Part shown: positions 28,152-35,954 of the stretch, piece by piece | Layout: each line of letters opens with the position of its first letter | How positions within the stretch are numbered: position 1 is the stretch's first letter | Origin: Rhodohalobacter sulfatireducens | Lineage (GTDB): Bacteria > Bacteroidota > Rhodothermia > Balneolales > Balneolaceae | Reading direction: 5' to 3' | Length of the DNA stretch: 64,000 nucleotides | Assembly (NCBI RefSeq): GCF_022012475.1 | Contig: NZ_JAKLWS010000015.1 | Location: 35,962-99,961, forward strand | The notes under the pieces: model-generated | The model's input: only the letters and a program-made list of their open reading frames with translations | Told to the model about the DNA's origin: nothing | The model's database searches: none | Position numbers and translations under genes: made by a program

Positions 28152-28656
28152 ATATACCTGTCACCTCATTCAATATCTGAAACTAACACAGATCCACTAC
28201 CTATTTATAAAACGTTTTTAATTCTTAAAAATTGATCTTATCCCATTCTGTGTCTTTTGGAAAACTCTATTTACGCCCTGAAATCGTAGCATACTCTCTG
28301 TTAGATATAAATCAAAAAATTCTGAGCTAAAGGAAAATCAATGGATTGACACTCATGTTCTTAAATTTCCGAATAAACAACCTTATAAATTTTATAGACA
28401 TCACAGAACATCTAAATGTTCGCAAACTTTGCCCTGTTTTTATTAAAATAAATAATTTTTTTATTCATAAATATTTAAAAAAGTTAAGTATCTGATTATT
28501 GGAACCGCTTACATGACAAAATAAATTAAATAATTAAGCTATTCGCCTTAATTTTTAACTTAAAAAGGTGTTATATTGTAAATTCTTTATGCCTATATTG
28601 ATAATAACTTTGTTTTGTTTATCATTTTGTTATAGCTTTTCAGGTGCTTACCAATA
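28152..28656. other. long AT-rich spacer before amt, no gene seen
   Basis: The 505 bases between the kinase fusion and amt hold no convincing frame, RNA gene or repeat. The stretch is very AT-rich and should carry the promoters of both divergent genes. I looked for the sigma-54 pattern TGGCAC-N5-TTGC common before amt genes and saw none. Confidence 0.6.
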
Positions 28657-30015
28657 ATGTCTATCAAACCAAACAATATGAAAATAAAACACTGGGGAAA
28701 ATTCCCTTTACTACTGCTAGCCTTCCTTTTCTTACTATCAACACCAACCCTTGCACAAGACGGAGCTTCAATTGATACAGGTACAACTGCCTGGATGCTC
28801 GTTTCCACCGCACTTGTTTTGTTAATGATCCCCGGATTGGCCATGTTTTATGGCGGACTGGTTCGTACCAAAAACGTTCTTGGAACCATGATGCACAGTT
28901 TTGCTGCAATGGGCATTATGACTGTTCTTTGGGTGGCTGTTGGTTATGCGATGGCTTTTGGCCCGAATGTTCTCGGCGGATGGTTCGGATGGAATCCCGG
29001 GTACGTATTTCTGAACGGAATCGATGATGCCATTATGGATGCCGGTGTTCCTGAATATGTATTCAGTATGTTCCAGGGTAAATTTGCAATTATTACTCCC
29101 GCGCTGATTGCCGGGGCATTTGCCGAGCGTGTAAAATTCAAATCCTACTGTTTGTTTATTGCCCTCTGGGGACTTCTTGTTTACAACCCGCTTTGCCATT
29201 GGGTATGGGCTGAAGATGGATTTCTCTACAACCTTGGTGCTAACGGTGCAATTGACTTTGCTGGCGGAACAGTTGTACACATTTCAGCCGGTATTAGTGG
29301 TTTGGTAGCTGCTATCTATCTCGGCGCAAGGCGGGGATTTCCTGTCACCAACATGCCGCCCAGTAACCTGGTTATGACGATGATTGGCGGTGGACTCCTT
29401 TGGGTTGGCTGGTTTGGATTCAACGCGGGTAGTTCTGTTGCCAGTGGTTTGAGTACGGCCCAGGCATTGACTGCAACACAAGTTGCCGCTGCATCCGGAG
29501 CAATTACATGGATGATTATTGAAACATGGCACCAGGGCAAAGCAACCGCTCTCGGCATCATGTCAGGTATTTTGGCCGGTTTGGTAGCTGTAACTCCCGC
29601 TGCCGGTGTAGTACAACCGTTCGGAGCCTTTATGCTCGGAATATTTGCATCCGTTTTCTGCTACATCGCCATCATTGCGAAAAACAAATTAGGATACGAC
29701 GACAGCCTCGATGCTTTTGGTATTCACGGAGTTGGCGGAATTGTTGGAGCGATTCTCCTCACCTTCTTCATCCGGGATAGCTGGATGGCCGAAGCCGCTG
29801 AACTTGCCGGTGGAAGCTGGACAGTCTGGCAGCAACTGGGCGTCCAGTTTATAGCTGTCGTGATCGCTATTGCTTACGCAGCCATTCTTACTCTAATCTT
29901 GTTGTTCGTTGTGAACAAACTTGTAGGCTTCCGGTCTGATCCGAAAGAGGAGATGCAAGGCCTCGACAGCGCCTACCACAGTGAGCATGGTTACGGAATG
30001 CTCAATCCCAACTAA
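28657..30015 (+). CDS. amt: ammonium transporter (Amt family)
   Basis: A 452-residue inner-membrane protein importing ammonium. An N-terminal signal peptide (LLLLAFLFLLSTPTLAQ) leads into about eleven helices, with the family motifs GLAMFYGGLVRTKN, FQGKFAIITPALIAGAFAERV, DFAGGTVVHISAGISGLVAA and GIHGVGGIVGAIL visible; the twin pore histidines lie in the VHIS and GIHG segments. glnK follows 185 bases downstream, the standard partner. An ATG at 28678 is a possible alternative start. Confidence 0.96.
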   Translation: MSIKPNNMKIKHWGKFPLLLLAFLFLLSTPTLAQDGASIDTGTTAWMLVSTALVLLMIPGLAMFYGGLVRTKNVLGTMMHSFAAMGIMTVLWVAVGYAMAFGPNVLGGWFGWNPGYVFLNGIDDAIMDAGVPEYVFSMFQGKFAIITPALIAGAFAERVKFKSYCLFIALWGLLVYNPLCHWVWAEDGFLYNLGANGAIDFAGGTVVHISAGISGLVAAIYLGARRGFPVTNMPPSNLVMTMIGGGLLWVGWFGFNAGSSVASGLSTAQALTATQVAAASGAITWMIIETWHQGKATALGIMSGILAGLVAVTPAAGVVQPFGAFMLGIFASVFCYIAIIAKNKLGYDDSLDAFGIHGVGGIVGAILLTFFIRDSWMAEAAELAGGSWTVWQQLGVQFIAVVIAIAYAAILTLILLFVVNKLVGFRSDPKEEMQGLDSAYHSEHGYGMLNPN

Positions 30016-30063
30016 CCTGAGATTAGTAGGACAACTATGTTCAAAGCAGATAACCATACTACC

Positions 30064-30137
30064 GTCATCCCGGACTTGATCCGGGATCTCCTTCCGTTAT
30101 TTGCACATGGAGATTCCGGCTCGAAGGCCGGAATGAC
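30064..30137. repeat. imperfect 74-base palindrome between amt and glnK
   Basis: GTCATCCCGG at the left end pairs with CCGGAATGAC at the right, with inner arms (ACTTGATCCGGGATCTCC against GGAGATTCCGGCTCGAAGG). It is the widely dispersed cgtcatcccggacttgatccggg type of genomic repeat. It lies between the two genes of the amt-glnK pair and could form a strong hairpin in their shared transcript. Confidence 0.75.
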
Positions 30138-30200
30138 ATATTGTACGTTCGTTTTCTATCTCAACCAACCATTTTAACAACATTTTAAACCTACCAACAC

Positions 30201-30560
30201 ATGAAACTTGTCATAGCCATAATTCGGGAAACACAACTGGATGAAGTACGGGAAGCCCTCATTGAAGCCGACATTCGCCGGATCACCGTGATGCGTGTAT
30301 CCGGCCACGGCAAAGCTGAGGATGTAGAGATCTACCGCGGTAAACAAGTCGTTCCGGGACTCATTCCTCGAGTTCGGCTGGAAATTGCCGTCAACGATGA
30401 ATTTGTAGACATTACAGTTGATACGATCATCAAAACGGTGAAATCCCGCTATAAAGATAAAGAATCCGGCAAAACTACGGGCGACGGTAAAATCTTTATC
30501 ACTCCGCTTGAAGAGTGTATTCGGATTAGCACCGGTGAACGAGGATCGGAGGCGATTTAA
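30201..30560 (+). CDS. glnK: P-II nitrogen regulatory protein
   Basis: A 119-residue trimeric signal protein that blocks Amt and controls nitrogen enzymes according to ATP/ADP and 2-oxoglutarate. The start MKLVIAIIRETQLDEVREAL, T-loop EIYRGKQVVPGLIPRVRLEI, and the C-terminal TTGDGKIFITPLEE strand fit. In the T-loop the tyrosine aligned with E. coli Tyr 46 is kept (Tyr 45) but the uridylylated Tyr 51 position is Val. It sits in the usual place after amt. Regulation by uridylylation is therefore unlikely. Confidence 0.94.
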   Translation: MKLVIAIIRETQLDEVREALIEADIRRITVMRVSGHGKAEDVEIYRGKQVVPGLIPRVRLEIAVNDEFVDITVDTIIKTVKSRYKDKESGKTTGDGKIFITPLEECIRISTGERGSEAI

Positions 30561-30636
30561 ATTTTTGTTCGTTGTTAGTTGTCGGTTGTTTGTGGTTTGC
30601 TGTTAACAACCAACAACTGACTATATACAACTAACG
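30561..30636. repeat. GTTGTTAGTTGTC-type inverted repeat
   Basis: gttcgttgttagttgtcggttgtttgtgg (about 30566-30594) is followed by aacaaccaacaactgactatatacaactaac (about 30604-30635), an imperfect inverted repeat of a kind common in Bacteroidota spacers. It sits exactly where the DUF433 fragment begins. Confidence 0.6.
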
Positions 30637-30736
30637 TCATTCGATCTTTCTTTAGAGCCGGATGATATCAAAGCGGCCCTTGAATTTGCCTCAAAAATGA
30701 TGGACAGCACGTTTACGGTTAAACCCGTTGCGTGAT
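30637..30736 (+). pseudogene. C-terminal fragment of a DUF433 antitoxin
   Basis: The frame reads SFDLSLEPDDIKAALEFASK and then MMDSTFTVKPVA before a TGA that overlaps the next start (TGATG). The LEPDDIKAALEFA segment is the end of DUF433 antitoxins. There is no start codon; the front of the gene, including its helix-turn-helix, is replaced by an inverted repeat. Only about 30 codons remain. Confidence 0.7.
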
Positions 30737-31073
30737 GCCTCGTTTTTTAGTTGATGTTAATCTCCCCTACTATTTTTCACTGTGGGATCATGATGATTAT
30801 CTCCACCAAGCGGATATTGATGACACATGGACTGATAAACAGATTTGGGAATACGCAAGAGAAGAAAACCTGATTATCATCACTAAAGACACGGATTTTT
30901 ATAATTCTATTTTAGTTTCCGAGCCGCCTCCTAAAGTTATCTATTTGAAAATCGGCAATATGCGTTTGAAAGAGATGCATGAATTTTAGAATCGTATTTG
31001 GCCTGAGATTCTGAACCTTATCGAAACCAAGAAATTGGTGTCTGTGTATACCGATCGTATTGAGGGAGTATAA
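30735..31073 (+). pseudogene. DUF5615 (PIN-like) toxin gene broken by an amber codon
   Basis: Starting at ATG 30735, residues 1-84 read MPRFLVDVNLPYYFSLWDH and on through ITKDTDFYN and KVIYLKIGNMRL, the typical DUF5615 Mut7-C/PIN-like layout with Asp 8, Asp near 56-58 and the Asn in IGNM. The frame is then interrupted by TAG at 30987-30989 and continues cleanly as NRIWPEILNLIETKKLVSV to TAA at 31071-31073. The continuation matches what the family has at its end, so this is one gene with a single nonsense codon. It is a predicted RNase toxin of the DUF433/DUF5615 pair; the antitoxin is also broken. Confidence 0.75.
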
Positions 31074-31216
31074 GCGGATTCGTATAGCTGATAAAAATCT
31101 TAAGAGATTTAAATAGATCGATTCAATAATCTTCTTTTTGAAAAGGAAGGTTTTTGCTGTTTTTCGCTTTATTAATTTGGGTTCTAATCAACACAAAAAA
31201 AGTTGGTTTGGGTTCA

Positions 31217-31278
31217 CGCTGATTATCGCTGATGAACCGCTGATTTCCTCAGATTATATCAGCGAAACTCAGCGAGAA
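31217..31278. repeat. CGCTGATTATCGCTGAT inverted repeat
   Basis: CGCTGATTATCGCTGAT at the left is matched by ATCAGCGAAACTCAGCG at the right, 15 of 17 bases complementary. The type is common in Bacteroidota spacers. The rest of the 31074-31324 spacer before the fucosidase gene shows nothing I can name. Confidence 0.6.
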
Positions 31279-31324
31279 TTGAATAACGGTTGTTACTTTT
31301 AGCGCAGCTTCTTATCGTTCTCGT

Positions 31325-33061
31325 ATGAAACGGAATTACACCTCAACCTTACTTGCTGCCATTGGCTCAATCTTCTTACTGATGAGCTGCCAATCAGAAA
31401 TCAACTCCTCGACTCAACAATCCTTCCAATCCCAAACAGAAGAACAAGCCATTGCCAAATGGGAATCCCAAAAATATTCCATGTTCATCCATTTTGGAGC
31501 CTATTCAGAACTGGGTGGAATCTGGAATGATGAACGAGTAGAATATGGCTACAGTGAACAGATTCGGGCTCACGGAAATATTACAAAAGAGGAATTTCGG
31601 GAAGTGGCGAGCACCTTCAACCCTGTAAACTGGAACCCGGATTCAGTTGCAGTTTTGGCGAAAAATGCCGGGATGAAATCAATTGTGATTACCGCCAAAC
31701 ATCATGACGGATTTTCCCTCTACGAGACCGAATATTCCGATTTTGATATTATCGACGCCACGCCTTACAAACGAAACATCATCAAAAAACTGGCAGAAGC
31801 CACCCGTGAACAGGGGCTCGATTTTGGTGTCTACTTCTCCCTCATCGACTGGGATTATGAACATGCCCTTCCAATCTCCTCGCACAACAGCGATTCTATT
31901 CCGCCACAGCATCATCAGTTCAATCTGAATCAGGTTGAAGAACTCATGACCGAGTACGGACCGATCTCAGAAATCTGGTTTGATATGGGAAAACCCACTC
32001 TTGAGCAAAGCAGGGAGCTGAAAGAGATGGTGAAGAAGCATCAGCCCAATACGTTAGTCAGCGGACGCCTATGGAATGACCAGGGCGATTTTGTGGTAAT
32101 GGGCGACAACGTCTCCCCCGATTTCCGAATGGGAACACTTTGGCAAACACCGGCTTCTATGTTCGATGAAACCTGGGGCTATCGATCGTGGCAGGAGCGC
32201 GGCAATCCACAGGAAAAAGCAGCAGAAAAATTGAGAAAGTTGGTTAAGGTAGTCAGCAACGGCGGAAATTATTTGTTGAATATTGGTCCGCGAGGGGATG
32301 GAAGTATTGTGGAATTTGAAAAAGAAGTGCTGCTTACAATCGGCGAATGGCTCGATAAAAATGGAGAAGCGATCTACGGAACTACTACCTCTCCCCTTTT
32401 TGAACAGAGTTGGGGGACGGTCACCTCCAAACCGGGGCAACAGTTTTTATTCTTGACTGACCCGCCGGAAAATGGTCAGATTACAATTGAGGGACTTCGT
32501 TCTGAACCGACTCGAACATACCTTCTTTCCGAGCCATCTCGATCGTTAACAGTAAATCAAAACGGAGAAGAGTATAGCATCGATATCAGTGCGCTGCCCG
32601 AAACTGATATGGTAAATGTGGTTTTGATTGAATATGACGGAGAGTTGGAGTATGTACCAGCTACTACAATCTCATTATCTGCTGATAATAATTATCAGCT
32701 CACAGCAGAAAACGCCATCGATTATCACAGCTTGAGCGGTGAGGATTATTACACTACTGAACCAACAGTCGTTGAAAGAGAATGGTTTATTTTAAACCCG
32801 GAGAAAGAGGAATTTCTGCTTCGACTCCAATATCCATCAGACATAACCGTGAAGAAACTAGAAGCCACTATTAATGGAAATCCAACAGAGATCTCTCTGG
32901 ATGATCGAATTGAACCCGAACCATCCGGAAACTTTGTAAAAGAGGTAGGAACCGTTTATCTGCTTGCCAATGACCTCAACAAAATTAAATTAAGACTGGC
33001 TGATCAATCCAATCCTCATAAAGATTTGAATGTAGAGGGTTTGATAATTGAACTACAATAA
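31325..33061 (+). CDS. alpha-L-fucosidase, GH29, lipoprotein
   Basis: A 578-residue exported enzyme that removes alpha-linked fucose from glycans. The signal peptide has a lipobox (LLMSC, Cys 22). The catalytic barrel follows: SMFIHFGAYSELGGIW, AKHHDGFSLYE, KNIIKKLAEA-like positions, and the nucleophile Asp in ISEIWFDMGKP near residue 219. Later come GNYLLNIGPRGDGS and a C-terminal beta region. The family normally has 450-600 residues. It starts the region of exported hydrolases and is followed by the M81 protein gene. Confidence 0.92.
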   Translation: MKRNYTSTLLAAIGSIFLLMSCQSEINSSTQQSFQSQTEEQAIAKWESQKYSMFIHFGAYSELGGIWNDERVEYGYSEQIRAHGNITKEEFREVASTFNPVNWNPDSVAVLAKNAGMKSIVITAKHHDGFSLYETEYSDFDIIDATPYKRNIIKKLAEATREQGLDFGVYFSLIDWDYEHALPISSHNSDSIPPQHHQFNLNQVEELMTEYGPISEIWFDMGKPTLEQSRELKEMVKKHQPNTLVSGRLWNDQGDFVVMGDNVSPDFRMGTLWQTPASMFDETWGYRSWQERGNPQEKAAEKLRKLVKVVSNGGNYLLNIGPRGDGSIVEFEKEVLLTIGEWLDKNGEAIYGTTTSPLFEQSWGTVTSKPGQQFLFLTDPPENGQITIEGLRSEPTRTYLLSEPSRSLTVNQNGEEYSIDISALPETDMVNVVLIEYDGELEYVPATTISLSADNNYQLTAENAIDYHSLSGEDYYTTEPTVVEREWFILNPEKEEFLLRLQYPSDITVKKLEATINGNPTEISLDDRIEPEPSGNFVKEVGTVYLLANDLNKIKLRLADQSNPHKDLNVEGLIIELQ

Positions 33062-33064
33062 ATC

Positions 33065-33121
33065 CTCTGCGTTTCCCTGCACCCTTAGCGGTTCTATTTT
33101 TTAATCGCGGAGAACACAGAG
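33065..33121. repeat. CTCTGCG-type inverted repeat
   Basis: ctctgcgtttccctgcacccttagcggttc is followed by cgcggagaacacagag; outer arms CTCTG.GTT and AAC.CAGAG pair. This is another common Bacteroidota spacer repeat, between the fucosidase and M81 genes. Confidence 0.5.
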
Positions 33122-33202
33122 ACAGCTGACTTGCCAATCGTTGTAAGTACAGTTATTATATATTTTATCACCTAAAAAATCCATCCACTCAAAGTATTTC
33201 CT

Positions 33203-34771
33203 ATGAATAAAGCAGTTATCTATGTCATCTTTTCTCTATTTCTCATCACGTTATTTTCATGCAGCTCTTCAGAGGACAATGCCGATCTGCCTCGCATCGC
33301 AATCGCCGGAATTGCGATTGAATCCAGTACGTTTTCACCGGCCGTAACACATGAAGAAGCGTTCAAAGCGCGGTACGGAGATGAAGTTTTTTCATACTAT
33401 CCGTTTATGGATGAAGATGATGATTTCCGCGAGCGAGCACAGTGGTTCCCGACACTGCGCGGTCATTCCATACCCGGTGGGATTGTGACCCGTGAAGCGT
33501 ACGAATCCCTGGTTACAAAAACACTGGAGAGAATCGAAGAGAATTTACCCTATGACGGACTCTTTTTTGATATCCACGGGGCGATGAGTGTTCAGGGACT
33601 GGACGATCCCGAAGGAGATTTTATCAAACGGGTCCGTGAAGTGGTTGGAACTGAAACCTTGATCTCCACCTCAATGGATTTGCATGGAAATGTTTCCTGG
33701 GAGTTGGCCAGCCATTCCGATCTGATCACCTGCTACCGAATGGCACCTCATGAGGATGCACTTGAATCCAAAGAACGTGCTGTTCGAAATCTTCTGACCC
33801 GGCTGGAATCAGGAGAAGGTAAACCTGAATATAAAGCTTGGGTTCCGGTGCCAATTCTCCTACCCGGTGAAAAAACCAGTACCCGGGTGGAACCTGCCAA
33901 AAGTTTATATGCGAAAGTAGATCCTGTCACAAAAAACGAAGGCGTGATTGATGCCGCTATCTGGGTAGGCTACCCGTGGGCGGACGAGCCTCGAAATCAC
34001 GCGGTTGTGATGGTGACCGGTGATGATCAGGAAGCTGTAACCAGTTCAGCGGAAATGCTTGCACAAAGTTTTTGGGATGTTCGAAACGAGTTTGAATTCA
34101 TCGCTCCCACAGCCTCCCTTGAAGAGAGTTTAAATATGGCTGTTGAAAGTGAAGTTCAGCCATTTATCATCAGTGATATGGGAGATAATCCAACCGCGGG
34201 CGGCGCCGGAGATGTAACCTGGACTATTCGGCAAATATTGGATCGGCCTGAGTTTGAAACAGAAGACGGACCGTCCTTAATTTATGCTTCCATTCCCGGA
34301 CCCGATTTTATTGAGGCTGCTGTTGAGGCTGGTATTGGTGGAACGGTTAGTGAATATGCCGGTGCCCAGGTTGACGACCGCTACTCCCCTCCTATATTGC
34401 TTGAAGGAGAGATCACTGCAATTGAACATGGTGATGAAGATGCTAAAACGGAAGTTGTGGTAAAAATTGGAAGTGCGAATGTGATTGTTACCAAAAAACG
34501 AAAGCCCTATCACCATGAAAATGATTTTACGAATTTAGGATTGAATCCCCGAGAAACCGATATCGTGGTTGTTAAAATCGGTTACTTAGTTCCTGAATTG
34601 TACGACATGCGAGAAGACTGGATCATGGCTCTGACTCCCGGTGGAGTCGATCAAGATTTACTGCGGCTTGAATACGAAAGAATCCAGCGCCCTATGTTTC
34701 CATTTGATCCGAATATGGAAGATCCGGATCTGTCAGCCAGGCTCGTACCGGCATCAGATGAAGTGGAGTAA
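33203..34771 (+). CDS. M81 family (MlrC-like) metallohydrolase, lipoprotein
   Basis: A 522-residue lipoprotein: signal peptide with lipobox (TLFSC, Cys 20). It has the M81 features: IAGIAIESSTFSP, the metal-site segments DGLFFDIHGAMSVQ and SMDLHGNVSWELA, CYRMAPHEDALES, and the C-terminal DMGDNPTAGGAGD. MlrC degrades linearised microcystin in sphingomonads, but most M81 proteins are of unknown substrate. It follows the fucosidase on the same strand with a repeat between. The exported form is unusual enough to note. Confidence 0.88.
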   Translation: MNKAVIYVIFSLFLITLFSCSSSEDNADLPRIAIAGIAIESSTFSPAVTHEEAFKARYGDEVFSYYPFMDEDDDFRERAQWFPTLRGHSIPGGIVTREAYESLVTKTLERIEENLPYDGLFFDIHGAMSVQGLDDPEGDFIKRVREVVGTETLISTSMDLHGNVSWELASHSDLITCYRMAPHEDALESKERAVRNLLTRLESGEGKPEYKAWVPVPILLPGEKTSTRVEPAKSLYAKVDPVTKNEGVIDAAIWVGYPWADEPRNHAVVMVTGDDQEAVTSSAEMLAQSFWDVRNEFEFIAPTASLEESLNMAVESEVQPFIISDMGDNPTAGGAGDVTWTIRQILDRPEFETEDGPSLIYASIPGPDFIEAAVEAGIGGTVSEYAGAQVDDRYSPPILLEGEITAIEHGDEDAKTEVVVKIGSANVIVTKKRKPYHHENDFTNLGLNPRETDIVVVKIGYLVPELYDMREDWIMALTPGGVDQDLLRLEYERIQRPMFPFDPNMEDPDLSARLVPASDEVE

Positions 34772-34807
34772 ATGAACTCATCATGCATATAAGATAGCGC
34801 TATCAAT

Positions 34808-35230
34808 ATGGTGGGGATCATAAAAAACCCGGAGGTTGCTGATGTTTTTAATAACTACCCGGATCATGTCCGCCCAAAAATGATGCATCTTCGGCAATTG
34901 ATCCTGGAAACGGCCGACGAATCTGATATTGTAGGTGAAATCGAAGAAACACTCAGCTGGAGTGAGCCGAGTTATAAAACAAAAACGGGAAGCACGGTTC
35001 GAATGGACTGGAAGCAACAGCATCCGGACCAGTATGCCATCTATTTCACTTGCACAACAAGCTTGGTCGATACATTCAGAAATCTTTACAGCAGCACACT
35101 CAAGTTCGAAGATAACCGAGCTATTGTTTTTGATTTGTCAGAACAACTTCCCGAGAAGGAATTGAAGCATTGTATTTCACTGGCGCTAACATATCACAAA
35201 GTTAAACATCTAACGATGTTGGGTGTTTAA
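34808..35230 (+). CDS. DUF1801 family protein
   Basis: A 140-residue cytoplasmic protein. The FNNYPDHVRPKMMHLRQLI and IEETLSWSEPSYKTKTGSTVRMDWKQ segments are typical of DUF1801, a family with a YdhG-like fold and unknown role. It lies 36 bases after the M81 gene and 27 before the VOC protein gene, same strand. Confidence 0.8.
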   Translation: MVGIIKNPEVADVFNNYPDHVRPKMMHLRQLILETADESDIVGEIEETLSWSEPSYKTKTGSTVRMDWKQQHPDQYAIYFTCTTSLVDTFRNLYSSTLKFEDNRAIVFDLSEQLPEKELKHCISLALTYHKVKHLTMLGV

Positions 35231-35257
35231 ATCCTTTAACTGCATATTTTCTCATCT

Positions 35258-35755
35258 ATGTCCACAAATAAAGATTATAAAGTACCCGCTCAAACACGTA
35301 TCGGTCATGTTCACCTGAAAGTTGCAGACATCCAGCGCTCTCTTGACTTTTACTGTGGCCTCCTAGGCTTTGAGCTCATGACGATGTACAACTCAGACGC
35401 AGCATTTATTTCAGCCGGTGGGTATCATCATCATATCGGATTAAATACGTGGCATAGCAAAAACGGTCCGCCGCCGTCCCGAAATTCTACGGGACTATTT
35501 CATACCGCAATCTTATATCCAACCCGAAAAGATTTAGCCACAATTTTTCAGCGTTTACGTGAAGAAGAATATCCACTGACCGGTGCTTCCGATCATGGTG
35601 TTTCTGAAGCACTTTATCTCAATGATCCCGATCAAAATGGCGTAGAACTGTATTGGGATCGCCCAAAAAATCAATGGCCACAAAAAGAGGACGGTTCACT
35701 CGACATGTACACCCGTCCTCTAAATTTAAAAGATTTGTTGAGTGAATTGGATTGA
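35258..35755 (+). CDS. VOC family (glyoxalase/catechol dioxygenase-like) protein
   Basis: A 165-residue cytoplasmic metal protein with two beta-alpha-beta modules. RIGHVHLKVADIQRSLDFYCGLLGFEL is the first metal histidine (His 18) and HIGLNTWHS, GLFHTAILYP and NGVELYWDRP carry the other ligands (His, Glu). It resembles catechol 2,3-dioxygenase-like ring-cleavage enzymes and related VOC proteins, but the substrate is unknown. Confidence 0.85.
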   Translation: MSTNKDYKVPAQTRIGHVHLKVADIQRSLDFYCGLLGFELMTMYNSDAAFISAGGYHHHIGLNTWHSKNGPPPSRNSTGLFHTAILYPTRKDLATIFQRLREEEYPLTGASDHGVSEALYLNDPDQNGVELYWDRPKNQWPQKEDGSLDMYTRPLNLKDLLSELD

Positions 35756-35772
35756 GCCTTTTTTAAGACCCG

Positions 35773-35810
35773 CCAAGTTTTTCATGGACTTGCAAAGTTA
35801 GATCTATTTA
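35773..35810 (+). repeat. CATGGACTTGCAAAGTTAGATC repeat, copy 1
   Basis: First of three related copies in the window (others at 37245-37291 and 42437-42476). Contains CCAAGT...ACTTG arms, so it is a REP-like hairpin. Here it lies directly before the cytochrome c remnant, suggesting it marks the rearrangement point. Confidence 0.6.
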
Positions 35811-35814
35811 TAAG

Positions 35815-35946
35815 ATGCCGGCTTTTCAGCAATTAACAGATCAGGAAGTAGCAGATATTCATACATTTATCAGGAATGATTTTGGAAATTCTGCCGGGGC
35901 TGTTATTCCCGGAGAAGTGTATGAAGAGAGAAAGAGTCTTTATTGA
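35815..35946 (+). pseudogene. C-terminal remnant of a c-type cytochrome gene
   Basis: The 43-codon frame starts MPAFQQLTDQEVADIHTFIR and ends in a TGA at 35944-35946. MPAF followed by LTDQEVADI and FIR is the distal end of class I cytochrome c domains, where the Met is the sixth heme ligand. The heme-binding CxxCH part and any signal peptide are missing; the frame is open upstream only to a TAA at 35764-35766 and shows nothing cytochrome-like there. Confidence 0.7.
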
Positions 35947-35954
35947 TTTAAAAC

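Noticed and set aside
28152..28656. sigma-54 promoter before amt
   Set aside because: The best candidate, tggaaccgcttacatg, lacks the conserved GG and GC pairs at the right spacing.
28822..29280. 152-residue minus-strand frame opposite amt
   Set aside because: Shadow of the ammonium transporter gene with no plausible protein features.
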